The translations under genes were made by a program, and so were the position numbers. Of a stretch of DNA of 22,868 bases, positions 1 through 6,934 are shown piece after piece. Position 1 is the stretch's first letter; every line of letters starts with the position of its first letter. The notes beneath the pieces are model-generated. The model was not told where the DNA came from, made no database searches, and saw nothing but the letters and a program-made list of their open reading frames with translations. Source of the stretch: Thermoplasmata archaeon (GTDB lineage Archaea; Thermoplasmatota; Thermoplasmata; Thermoplasmatales; Thermoplasmataceae); NCBI GenBank assembly GCA_021850745.1, contig JAJZKX010000004.1, positions 1-22,868 of the forward strand, in the 5' to 3' direction.

Positions 1-1
1 C

Positions 2-103
2 AAGATTTCTCTGATAGAAAAGATGGCGTATGGATTCAGGAACAGAAGCTATCTGAGGACAGCGATATACTTCAAATGCGGAAATCTGGAACTTTATCCA
101 TGA
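2..103 (+). CDS. transposase C-terminal fragment, probably ISL3-like (partial at left edge)
   Basis: The open frame enters from the left edge and stops at TGA 101-103, leaving 33 residues. The stretch around residues 9-24, with a YGFRN core, an arginine-rich segment and then YFKCGNLELYP, resembles the extreme C-terminus of ISL3-type DDE transposases, where a conserved (Y/F)G(F/Y)RN motif lies near the end. The catalytic residues are outside the window, so I cannot say whether the gene is intact. A short hairpin follows the stop and a tRNA gene lies 85 bases further on. The family call rests on one short motif; another transposase family is possible. Confidence 0.55.
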   Translation, partial: KISLIEKMAYGFRNRSYLRTAIYFKCGNLELYP

Positions 104-106
104 ACC

Positions 107-120
107 CACACAAAAGTGTG
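107..120. repeat. short inverted repeat after transposase end
   Basis: CACAC (107-111), an AAAA loop, and GTGTG (116-120) form a perfect 5-bp stem four bases after the transposase stop. It may belong to the element's end or weakly terminate transcription. The element's other end is not in the window, so a terminal inverted repeat cannot be confirmed. Confidence 0.4.
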
Positions 121-145
121 AAGGACCATAAAACATAGATGCATG

Positions 146-158
146 AAAATAATATATG
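146..158 (+). promoter_or_regulatory. probable TATA box for tRNA-Val
   Basis: An A/T-only run, AAAATAATATAT, is centred about 37 bases before the mature tRNA 5' end. With the usual archaeal TATA-to-start distance of about 26 bases this gives a 5' leader of roughly 10 bases, removed by RNase P. Position and composition are the only evidence. Confidence 0.5.
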
Positions 159-188
159 CCTAGAGAATATGTGAACCTGCCAGCGGCA

Positions 189-261
189 GGGCTCGTAGTC
201 TAGTGGTTATGATACCGCCCTTACAAGGCGGTGGTCACCGGTTCAAATCCGGTCGGGCCCA
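189..261 (+). tRNA. tRNA-Val (anticodon UAC)
   Basis: The 73-base sequence folds as a cloverleaf. The acceptor arms GGGCTCG (189-195) and CGGGCCC (254-260) pair along 7 bp with one G-U, and A261 is the discriminator base. The anticodon stem CCGCC/GGCGG encloses the loop CTTACAA, so the anticodon is TAC, reading valine GUA codons and, by wobble, other GUN codons. The T arm has the canonical GTTCAAATC loop. No CCA is encoded after the discriminator and there is no intron. It lies between a transposase remnant and a gene-poor stretch. Confidence 0.96.
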
Positions 262-539
262 TAACACAATTCATTTCCCTTCGTTCAAGGATAGTTTCCC
301 CTGTGCTTCCATACCAATATTACAAATTTTCAATAAGTATTTGTTCAATATCCTGCACCTATAGAATTCTGTCATATCCTCTTGTATTCGCACTAAGGCC
401 AAGGCCTACGGATAGATCTGGACTGCCTTTTGATACGAGCTGTTTTTCCTTAAAATGCATAGAAAAAGAGAACAAAAAGAACCTGTTTCATCATCAAGCC
501 ACTTCGATTGGCGGAAAGCTGGTTCCTGAAAGATTAAAC
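262..539. other. gene-poor stretch between tRNA-Val and the phosphoribosyltransferase
   Basis: I see no supported gene here. A 107-codon plus-strand frame runs through the tRNA and has no protein-like motif. A 33-codon minus-strand frame (359-460) has an ATG but no convincing ribosome site or recognisable product. Composition is A/T-rich with no clear repeat. It may be decayed insertion-element or spacer DNA. Confidence 0.5.
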
Positions 540-560
540 ATTCTGTACATATAACAGAAT
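540..560. promoter_or_regulatory. TATA box inside a perfect 7-bp dyad (possible operator)
   Basis: ATTCTGT (540-546) and ACAGAAT (554-560) are exact inverted copies flanking ACATATA. The TATA-like core is centred about 29 bases before the ATG at 580, which fits a leaderless mRNA. A protein bound to this dyad would sit directly over the TATA box, so it could be a repressor site. No regulator is identified. Confidence 0.5.
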
Positions 561-579
561 TGCCTTTTCATCATCGTAG

Positions 580-1236
580 ATGTATAAAGACAGAAAAGAT
601 GCCGGCCAAAAGCTTTCTCTGCTTCTCCAAGAATATATTGGGGAGAACGTGATCGTATATGGCCTGACAAGGGGAGGTGTGCCGGTTGCACTGGAGATTG
701 CGAATTTCCTGGACGCCCCCCTAGAAGCATTTATTGTCAAGAAGCTGGGAGCACCATACCAGGAAGAACTGGCCCTTGGAGCCATAACTGAGGGAAAGGA
801 GCCCACCATATATTATAACAGGGAAATCCTTGCACAACTCCAACTGCATGTGAATGATCTTAAAGCAACAGTAAAGAAGAGAAAGGAGCAGATTGAGGAG
901 TTGCAACATCTTCTCAGGCCCAACCGGGATATTCTAATAGACAGAAATGCAACTGCAATAATTGTGGATGACGGAATTGCCACAGGGGCAACAATGAGGG
1001 CTGCAATAGAATTTTTTAGAAAAGGAGGGCAGAAGAAGATAGTAGTTGCAGTTCCGGCAGGACAGAAGTCCGTGCTTGATGGCCTGAGGAATTTGGTAGA
1101 TGATGTGGTTTGTCCCGACATAGTCACATATATGGAGGCAGTTGGAGAATTTTACAGGGACTTCCGGCAGGTAGAGAATGATGTGGTTCTAGACATTCTC
1201 AAGAAATCACGAAAACCCATCAAGAACCTGAAGTAA
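580..1236 (+). CDS. phosphoribosyltransferase family protein
   Basis: The 218-residue protein has a type I phosphoribosyltransferase fold signature. The PRPP-binding loop is AIIVDDGIATGAT at residues 126-138, with two acidic residues before the glycine-rich turn. The N-terminal part (residues 27-72: YGLTRGGVPVA, then FIVKKLGAP and ELALGAI) is characteristic of the predicted phosphoribosyltransferases grouped as COG1926. It is soluble, with no signal peptide or membrane segment. The actual base substrate is not known for this group, so purine/pyrimidine salvage is only inference. The ATG at 580 fits leaderless initiation from the TATA box near 551. It ends three bases before the convergent P-type ATPase gene. 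Confidence 0.85.
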   Translation: MYKDRKDAGQKLSLLLQEYIGENVIVYGLTRGGVPVALEIANFLDAPLEAFIVKKLGAPYQEELALGAITEGKEPTIYYNREILAQLQLHVNDLKATVKKRKEQIEELQHLLRPNRDILIDRNATAIIVDDGIATGATMRAAIEFFRKGGQKKIVVAVPAGQKSVLDGLRNLVDDVVCPDIVTYMEAVGEFYRDFRQVENDVVLDILKKSRKPIKNLK

Positions 1237-1239
1237 ATC

Positions 1240-3885
1240 TCAGGCTCTCCATACCCGGCCTCTCTTTGAATAATACTGCACCAGTTTAACCGCTTCCATC
1301 CAGAAAGTGGCAGCCGCCGTCCCTAGGATTACCAGTGCCCAGTCAAAAGCTGTAAGGTCTGCGGTATGGAGTAGCGACTGAAGGGAAGGGAATATGGTGA
1401 TTATGAATAGTGTAAGGAAAACGAGGATGCCCCAGGCCAGTATAACCCTGTTGGAGAAAAACCCCTTCAACAACACAGGTTCCATATCAGTCCTGAGATT
1501 ATGGGCCAGGAACAGCTGTGCTATTACCCATGCAGCAAATGCAGCAGTCTGGGCCCGCTCAAGATTGGCAGAAGTGTAAAGTATATACCCGTATATTCCC
1601 GAAACCGCCCCAGAAATTGCTATAGATGATATGAGAACGTAAAGGATGAACCTGGCATTCAGGAAAGAGGATTTCATATTTTTCCCAGAAAGTGCCATAA
1701 TTCCAGATTCTTCCCTTTCATAGAGGAATCCTCCCAGGGCTGCCACATCAAGGAGAAGTTCCATTATGATTATCTGTACGGGCGAAAATGGAAACGGTAT
1801 TGACACAATTATGGGGACCAGAAGTATCATGACCAGTGACAATTTAATGCTGATTTCGTATTTTATGCTCTTTTTCAGTGTGTAGAGGATAGATCTGCCT
1901 TCGTGGACAGCTTCAACAATGGTGGAGAAATCATCGTCAAGCAGGATCATGTCAGAGGCTTCCCTGGCAACTTCAGTCCCCCTGATTCCCATTGATATCC
2001 CGATTTCTGCCCTTTTGAGGGCGGGGGAATCATTCACGCCATCCCCAGTGACTGCAACGGCCTCACCCTTCTCCTGAAGGAGCCTGACCAGCCTGAACTT
2101 GTCCTCTGAAGTTATCCTGGCAAAAATGGAAACGTGATCCAGTTCCGCTGACAGTGTGGAATCATCCATATTGGAAAGATCACTTCCGGTGAGAACTCGG
2201 GCATTGGAATTTATTCCAACCTGATTAGCAATCGCATTTGCAGTCTTAGGATGATCGCCAGTTAGCATTATTACCCTTATACCGGCGTTCTGGCAGGCCA
2301 ATATTGACTGCCTGACTTCTTTCCTTGGTGGATCAATGAAGCTGATGAGACCTAGGAAGACCAGATTATTTTCCACTTCACTTCTGTCTGCACTTGAACT
2401 GCCTAATTCCCTGTAGGCCAGAGCTATTACTCGCTCTCCCTTTGATGAGATGTCCTCCACTTCCTGAAGAGCTTCTCTTATCAAATCACCTGATTGGTAG
2501 TTGCTGGAGGGACCCTGGGTCCCTGAGATAGTTGCCCTCCTGATAATTGCCTCGGGCGCACCACTTGAAAACAGGAATGTCCTTTTCTCGTTATCAATGT
2601 AAGTGTATGAAGAGAGTTTTAAATTATTGTCAAAGCCGAATTCGTCAATAAGCCTGTACCTGGTCCACAGATCCCTCAGTTCAGGAAAAGTTGAGATGAA
2701 ATGGTTGTAGACCGCTACTTCCATTGGATCATGGCGGCCTGAAAGTTCGCTGTTTCCAAGGTTGAGAGTCCCCGTTGCAAGTACCGCAGCTTTGGCCATA
2801 AAAGTTTCGCCCAACCCATTGGCTTCGTTCATTGGCCATGGATAAACTCCGGATACTGACATCCTGTTTTCAGTAAGCGTGCCAGTTTTGTCTGTTGCAA
2901 TGACTGTAACGCTCCCCAAGGTTTCAGCCGCCTTGAGATCCTTGACCACCGCATTCTGTTTTGAAAGTGCGTATGCCCCTATGGCAAGGGTAATTGAGAT
3001 AATAACTGGCAATTCCTCAGGCACTGTTGCAAAGGCCATAGAAAGCCCGGTAAGAAGCATATCGCCGAATGGTTCTCCCTCTAAGTACCCTATAAGCGGG
3101 ACCACCACGCTGAATAGGACTGCCATTGAAGCAAGCACCATTATCAGCCTAGACAGAGAAGACTGGAGCGGTGTCTTTTTCTTCTCGCCTTCCTCGGTCA
3201 GCCTCGCTACCTTGCCAAGCTCTGTATTCTTGCCTGTTGATGTTACAACGAGCTTGCCAGACCCCTGGACTACCATGGTTCCCGAGAATACCATGTTTGT
3301 AAGGTCCACCAGCTCACCAGTAGCAGGCAAGAAATCTGCGCCCTTGAGAACATAGTAAGACTCACCAGTCAGCGAGGATTCGTCTACCTTCAAGGTATGA
3401 GATTCCAGTAGCCTGCCGTCTGAAGGAACAATATCACCGGATGAAAGAAGAATAATATCACCGGGAACGACATTAGCAGTCTTTATCTCTTTAGGCTTGC
3501 CATCCCTGATTACCTTGGCTAATGGCATTCTCATATCTTTGAGGGCATCTATTGAAACTCTTGCCTTGTTCAAATTATAAGTCTCAATTCCCACAACTAG
3601 GAGCACGACAACCACTATTGTTATGGAATCCCTCGGGTCTCCCAGAATTGAATATAATATGGCGATGATAACCAGAAGCAGGATCATGGGCTCCCTTAGT
3701 TCCTTTAGGAAAACCCCCAGAAATCCTGTTTCTCTCTCAAGCTTAATTTCATTCTTCCCGTGGGTCCTGAGCCTGGATTCGGCTTCGCTGCTATCCAGTC
3801 CGCCATTGATGTCGGAGCGCAGCTTTGAAATAATTTCTTCCAGCTTATCTGTAGAAGCCTCAGCAGATCCTAAGCCTTGCCCCAT
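1240..3885 (-). CDS. P-type cation-transporting ATPase (P2-like)
   Basis: This 881-residue membrane pump has every core P-type motif: actuator loop TGES at 173-176, phosphorylation motif DKTGTLT with the acceptor aspartate at 332, TGD near 542, and hinge TGDGVNDSP at 613-621. Membrane helix M4 carries PEELP (289-293). M6 carries glutamate 709 and aspartate 713 (MELLLD) where SERCA has Asn-x-x-Thr-Asp. PEELP with an acidic E-x3-D in M6 is typical of a prokaryotic P2-like group whose ion (Ca2+, Mn2+, H+ or other) is often undetermined. The usual nucleotide-site KGAPE reads SGAPE at 441-445, so the lysine is missing. About ten helices are expected, four of them after residue 730. The N-terminal cation-ATPase domain covers about residues 13-80. 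I see no metal-binding CxxC domain, which argues against a P1B heavy-metal pump. Confidence 0.9.
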   Translation of the reverse strand: MGQGLGSAEASTDKLEEIISKLRSDINGGLDSSEAESRLRTHGKNEIKLERETGFLGVFLKELREPMILLLVIIAILYSILGDPRDSITIVVVVLLVVGIETYNLNKARVSIDALKDMRMPLAKVIRDGKPKEIKTANVVPGDIILLSSGDIVPSDGRLLESHTLKVDESSLTGESYYVLKGADFLPATGELVDLTNMVFSGTMVVQGSGKLVVTSTGKNTELGKVARLTEEGEKKKTPLQSSLSRLIMVLASMAVLFSVVVPLIGYLEGEPFGDMLLTGLSMAFATVPEELPVIISITLAIGAYALSKQNAVVKDLKAAETLGSVTVIATDKTGTLTENRMSVSGVYPWPMNEANGLGETFMAKAAVLATGTLNLGNSELSGRHDPMEVAVYNHFISTFPELRDLWTRYRLIDEFGFDNNLKLSSYTYIDNEKRTFLFSSGAPEAIIRRATISGTQGPSSNYQSGDLIREALQEVEDISSKGERVIALAYRELGSSSADRSEVENNLVFLGLISFIDPPRKEVRQSILACQNAGIRVIMLTGDHPKTANAIANQVGINSNARVLTGSDLSNMDDSTLSAELDHVSIFARITSEDKFRLVRLLQEKGEAVAVTGDGVNDSPALKRAEIGISMGIRGTEVAREASDMILLDDDFSTIVEAVHEGRSILYTLKKSIKYEISIKLSLVMILLVPIIVSIPFPFSPVQIIIMELLLDVAALGGFLYEREESGIMALSGKNMKSSFLNARFILYVLISSIAISGAVSGIYGYILYTSANLERAQTAAFAAWVIAQLFLAHNLRTDMEPVLLKGFFSNRVILAWGILVFLTLFIITIFPSLQSLLHTADLTAFDWALVILGTAAATFWMEAVKLVQYYSKRGRVWRA

Positions 3886-4037
3886 CAGAATAATAATCTA
3901 GTGGTGATTCAAGTAATGTATCCCTAAAAATTCCATAGATTCAGAATAAAACTGCCACAACTGGTTCAATTCTGTTCTTCCTGGAATACAGTTCTGATTC
4001 ACAAAATCTTATTAATCCAGCTAAAGTTTAGCATTCA
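3886..4037. promoter_or_regulatory. divergent promoter region; TATA box for dCMP deaminase
   Basis: This 152-base gap separates two divergent genes. On the plus strand CTTATTAAT (4008-4016) is centred 26 bases before ATG 4038, matching a leaderless start. On the minus strand the A/T-rich run near 3887-3895 is too close to the ATPase ATG to be its TATA box, and a box around 3920-3930 is only a guess. Confidence 0.5.
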
Positions 4038-4550
4038 ATGGCAGTTGCTAGGCCCACCTGGGACCAGTATTTCATGAGGATGGCATTCCTTGCCGCCTCC
4101 AGGGCTAATTGCACTCGAAGAAAAGTCGGAGCGGTTATTGTCAAAGACAAGAACATCCTTGCCACCGGATACAATGGACCCCCATCAGGAACAGTACACT
4201 GCGATGTTGTGGGCTGCATAAGGGATGACCTGAATGTCCCGTCTGGTGAAAGGCATGAACTGTGCAGGGGGCTCCACGCAGAACAGAACGCCATAATCCA
4301 GGCGGCAGTGCACGGAGTGAGCATAAGTGGAGCCACCATCTACATCACCACCCATCCATGCATTGTGTGCTCAAAAATGATCATGAATTCTCAGATAAAA
4401 GAAGTAGTATATGCACAGGGTTATCCTGATGAGTTGGCTGAACTAATGCTTCTCGAAAGTCACCTGAAGAAAAGGAAATTTGAGTTGCCGGAAGATGAAA
4501 CAAGGGCAATGCTTGGTGAATTCTATGCGAAGATGCCCGGTAACGACTGA
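4038..4550 (+). CDS. deoxycytidylate (dCMP) deaminase
   Basis: The 170-residue cytosolic enzyme carries the zinc-dependent cytidine/deoxycytidylate deaminase signature: His80-Ala-Glu82 (zinc ligand and catalytic proton shuttle) and Pro-Cys108-x2-Cys111 (the other zinc ligands). The insert between about residues 50 and 78, with Cys60 and Cys76, is typical of dCMP deaminases of the ComEB type, not of free cytidine deaminases. Expected reaction: dCMP + water to dUMP + ammonia, supplying thymidylate synthesis. Length is normal for the family. The start is well placed 26 bases after a TATA box. DedA follows 29 bases downstream with its own TATA box. Confidence 0.88.
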   Translation: MAVARPTWDQYFMRMAFLAASRANCTRRKVGAVIVKDKNILATGYNGPPSGTVHCDVVGCIRDDLNVPSGERHELCRGLHAEQNAIIQAAVHGVSISGATIYITTHPCIVCSKMIMNSQIKEVVYAQGYPDELAELMLLESHLKKRKFELPEDETRAMLGEFYAKMPGND

Positions 4551-4555
4551 CGAAC

Positions 4556-4568
4556 CTTATATATAAAG
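4556..4568 (+). promoter_or_regulatory. TATA box for the DedA gene
   Basis: CTTATATATAAAG lies between the dCMP deaminase stop and the DedA frame. The box is centred near 4560, predicting transcription start near 4586, which coincides with an in-frame GTG. This suggests a leaderless mRNA. Confidence 0.6.
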
Positions 4569-4579
4569 GAACAGGATCA

Positions 4580-5236
4580 GTGCAGGTGTTTAATCTTGCA
4601 CTAGCCACCTTGGTGTCTAATGACATCATTTCCATTATAACGACCTTGGGCTATCCCGGCATATTCTTTCTGATGCTCCTTGAAGGGCTGCTTCTTCCAA
4701 TCCCATCGGAAGTGGTTATGGCTTTTGGCGGATATCTGGCCTACAGTGGGGCCCTGCCTTCAGAGATCGGAATCCCTGCATTCGTAATCCTTCTTCTGGC
4801 AGGCAGCGTAGGCAACATGGTCGGGGCCTATCTTGCATACATGCTTGGAGACTACGGCGGAATTCCCCTCATCCTCAGATATGGAAGATACGTAATGCTT
4901 GACAAGAGTTCCATAGACAAGACCCAGCTGTGGTTTGAGAAATATGGAACTCCTTCTGTTTTCCTGACAAGGCTTGTACCGGTATTCAGGACGTTTATTT
5001 CGATTCCAGCTGGAATAGCAAAAATGAACCGGGCACACTTCCTGGCCCTTACTTTGGTAGGTGCACTGATTTGGGATTCAGTCCTGATTTACTTTGGCTT
5101 TATTCTAGGGCCTCACTGGGCGCAGATAATCAGTGCCTTCAACAAGTTCACTGATGTGGCTATTGCAGCACTTGTTCTCCTCGTTATAGGATGGGTTTAC
5201 ACAAAACTTAAGAAAAGAAAGGTTATCAAAAATTAA
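4580..5236 (+). CDS. DedA family (SNARE-associated/VTT) membrane protein
   Basis: About 218 residues with the DedA/VTT pattern: an early re-entrant segment with E-G-x5-PIPSEVVMAFGGYLA at about residues 35-54, a second helix with spaced glycines and GAYLAYMLGDYGG, then the F-x2-R-x2-PVFR-x3-SIPAGIAKM signature at about 128-147 and two C-terminal helices. The C-terminus is basic (KLKKRK), consistent with a cytoplasmic end. Bacterial and archaeal DedA proteins are integral membrane proteins; several have been linked to polyprenyl-phosphate or phospholipid translocation, but the function here is not shown. No ATG opens the frame. GTG 4580 and GTG 4586 are both possible; the TATA spacing favours 4586, which removes two residues. 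Confidence 0.88.
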   Translation: MQVFNLALATLVSNDIISIITTLGYPGIFFLMLLEGLLLPIPSEVVMAFGGYLAYSGALPSEIGIPAFVILLLAGSVGNMVGAYLAYMLGDYGGIPLILRYGRYVMLDKSSIDKTQLWFEKYGTPSVFLTRLVPVFRTFISIPAGIAKMNRAHFLALTLVGALIWDSVLIYFGFILGPHWAQIISAFNKFTDVAIAALVLLVIGWVYTKLKKRKVIKN

Positions 5237-5252
5237 TTTTTCTTAAAAAAAT
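5233..5252. terminator. bidirectional T-rich terminator
   Basis: Between the convergent DedA and small membrane protein genes the plus strand reads TTTTTCTT straight after the DedA stop, and the minus strand reads TTTTTTT (5245-5251). Archaeal RNA polymerase terminates at oligo-T runs, so this 16-base gap can end both transcripts. Confidence 0.6.
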
Positions 5253-5438
5253 TTAGTGTTTCTTTGTAGACCATGGGACTGCAAGTGACAGAAAATAGAC
5301 GATGAATCCCACGGCTGCAAAGGCAACAAGTTCATTCAGTGGGGCGTTCATGAAATGGTAGAGAAGCCCACCAATTTCAATTATGAACAGACCCAGAAAG
5401 AAAAGCGGATATCTTACACTACTTAGATTTCTTGCCAT
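5253..5438 (-). CDS. small two-helix membrane protein, last gene of the type F-like sdh operon
   Basis: I do not recognise the family. With the ATG at 5438 the product is 61 residues and has two hydrophobic segments, roughly residues 11-29 (PLFFLGLFIIEIGGLLYHF) and 36-54, with a basic tail ending STKKH. A GAGGTG ribosome site lies six bases upstream of this ATG; an in-frame GTG at 5447 would add three residues but sits inside that site. The gene begins ten bases after the sdhC2 stop and is the last of the operon, so it may be an accessory anchor subunit or assembly factor of that complex. This is inference from position, size and topology. It has one histidine (in YHFM) near the membrane face and no cysteine. 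Confidence 0.7.
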   Translation of the reverse strand: MARNLSSVRYPLFFLGLFIIEIGGLLYHFMNAPLNELVAFAAVGFIVYFLSLAVPWSTKKH

Positions 5439-5448
5439 TTTAAACACC

Positions 5449-6180
5449 TCAGTGCAGAAGCACTATGTTCGGTATCACTCCGGCCACTGTGGCCCTTATG
5501 AACAGGTCCACCAGGAAGAACATTGTAAGGCTGAGCCAAGCAAATGTCTCGTGATGGGCATTGATTTTTGTCTGCCCGCTGAAGAGTCTCTTCCTTGTGT
5601 TGTGCTGGCAACTGAAACAGTCCACATTGCCCCCGACTAGGTGCCTGATGGCATGGCAGGAGAATGTGTAAATTGTAACAAATGCGGTGTTAACTATGAG
5701 CAGGATTCCGCCAAGCGTAAGTGTGAATCCGGGCTGGTACGTCATTGAGAGATACAGGTCGTAGTAGAAGAATGGGAGTATTGCAACTGCAAAGTACATG
5801 AAGTATCTGTGGAGGTTTTCCAGCCTGAAGAATCTCGTTTCACCAGTGTATTCCCTTCCCTTGAACTCTCCCCTGAACCCTATTTCACAATTTCTCGGGT
5901 GGTTGAAGACGTGCCTGTGGTAATCTTTCCTGTAAGCATAGCAGGTCAACCTGAACAGGCCAACGAATGGCAATACAGCCACTGTTGGCGAATAGAATGG
6001 GTCTGTAAGGCCGGTGCTCTTGCTGTAATAGACAGGGTATGTTACCATGAGGAATATTCCTACTACAAGGAGGAGGATAAAAGACCACAGCCTCCAATTT
6101 GGTTCAAGGAATTCCTTAGGGATAAGCCTAGTCATCGATCTGTTGGATTTCTGCCTTGCCTGATTCTGGTTCCCTATCAT
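5449..6180 (-). CDS. succinate dehydrogenase membrane anchor, mycobacterial Sdh1-like (type F)
   Basis: A 243-residue integral membrane protein with five hydrophobic segments, at about residues 31-52, 64-80, 124-146, 151-174 and 213-235. From memory it matches the anchor of mycobacterial Sdh1: SPTVAVLPFVGLFRLTCY (64-81), TGETRFF (112-118), NLHRYFMYFA (122-131), SCHAIRHLVGG (174-184) and a late HETFAWLSL segment. The mycobacterial Sdh1 structure has a membrane-embedded Rieske-type [2Fe-2S] cluster held by two Cys and two His. Candidate equivalents are Cys80 and Cys175 with His176 and His180. An additional Cys188-x2-Cys191-x-His193 is not present in the mycobacterial sequence as I recall it. 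The protein should pass electrons from SdhB2 to quinone. It starts one base after the sdhB2 stop, with GGTGGT upstream. Confidence 0.82.
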   Translation of the reverse strand: MIGNQNQARQKSNRSMTRLIPKEFLEPNWRLWSFILLLVVGIFLMVTYPVYYSKSTGLTDPFYSPTVAVLPFVGLFRLTCYAYRKDYHRHVFNHPRNCEIGFRGEFKGREYTGETRFFRLENLHRYFMYFAVAILPFFYYDLYLSMTYQPGFTLTLGGILLIVNTAFVTIYTFSCHAIRHLVGGNVDCFSCQHNTRKRLFSGQTKINAHHETFAWLSLTMFFLVDLFIRATVAGVIPNIVLLH

Positions 6181-6181
6181 T

Positions 6182-6934
6182 TCAGACCACCCTTGTTTCC
6201 TTAGTTCTCTTTCTCTTTATCAGCCTTGCAATTGGATCATATGTCATATCAACTGCCCTCTCCTTTTCCTGTATGATTGCATTGTCTGTGATGTGTATGT
6301 GCTCTGGGCAGACATCCTGGCAGCATTTTGTGATATTGCAGAAGCCAAGCCCGCCAACCTTGTTCAGGAAAGTGGACCGGTCCACAGAGTCTATGGGGTG
6401 CATATCAAGCGAAGCGGCTTTCACGATGTGTGCTGGCCCGAAATAGGGGGTTGAATGTTCCCTGACCACATGGCAGACATCCTGGCACAGGAAGCACTGT
6501 ATGCACTTCTTGAACTCCTTCGATCTCTCTATGTCTTCCTGGTGCATTTTCCAGGGGAATTCAAGATCCTCCCTTGGAGTGAATTTGGGGATCTGCCTCA
6601 GGATATCCCAGTTTTCAGTTACATCAGTTACGAGGTCCCTGATAAGGGGATATGCCCCCATTGGAGACACAGTTATGTTGTGCCCAACTTTGTCGACTCT
6701 CGTTTTGCACATCAGCTTTGGCATCCCGTTTATCTCAGCTGCACACGAACCGCACTTGGCAGCCTTGCAGTTCCATCTGATTGCCAGCGTCGTGTCGAGC
6801 TTCTCCTGCACGTACCTGACTGCATCCAGGACTACCATTCCATCGACCAGCGGAACTTCAAATTTCTGGTAATGCCCCTTTTCCTCAACGGATGGGTCCT
6901 GCCTGTAAATATTCAAGGTTATCTTTTCATCCAT
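6182..6934 (-). CDS. sdhB: succinate dehydrogenase/fumarate reductase iron-sulfur subunit, Sdh1-like (type F)
   Basis: The 250-residue subunit has an N-terminal [2Fe-2S] ferredoxin domain (Cys56, 61, 64, 76) and a C-terminal domain with Cys144-x2-Cys147-x2-Cys150-x3-Cys154 and Cys199, 204, 205, 209 for the other two clusters. Two features set it apart from classical SdhB: the first motif ends Cys-His instead of Cys-Pro, and the last motif reads CNITKCCxxVCPEH, with an additional cysteine (204). I recall the same motif in mycobacterial Sdh1 iron-sulfur subunits, as well as the trailing ITDNAI and YDP segments. It relays electrons from the FAD of SdhA2 to the membrane subunit. The start overlaps the sdhA2 stop as TGATG with GGAGG just upstream, so translation is coupled. 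Confidence 0.9.
   Translation of the reverse strand: MDEKITLNIYRQDPSVEEKGHYQKFEVPLVDGMVVLDAVRYVQEKLDTTLAIRWNCKAAKCGSCAAEINGMPKLMCKTRVDKVGHNITVSPMGAYPLIRDLVTDVTENWDILRQIPKFTPREDLEFPWKMHQEDIERSKEFKKCIQCFLCQDVCHVVREHSTPYFGPAHIVKAASLDMHPIDSVDRSTFLNKVGGLGFCNITKCCQDVCPEHIHITDNAIIQEKERAVDMTYDPIARLIKRKRTKETRVV

Noticed and set aside
359..460. 33-codon minus-strand frame with ATG in the gene-poor stretch
   Set aside because: Product has a normal-looking composition but no ribosome site, no neighbour and no family that I recognise; too short to support.
231..554. 107-codon plus-strand frame starting inside tRNA-Val
   Set aside because: It begins within the tRNA, has no recognisable motif and looks like spacer translated by chance.
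2879..3355. 158-codon plus-strand frame opposite the P-type ATPase
   Set aside because: Antisense to a gene with all family motifs; low-complexity Ser/Thr-rich translation.
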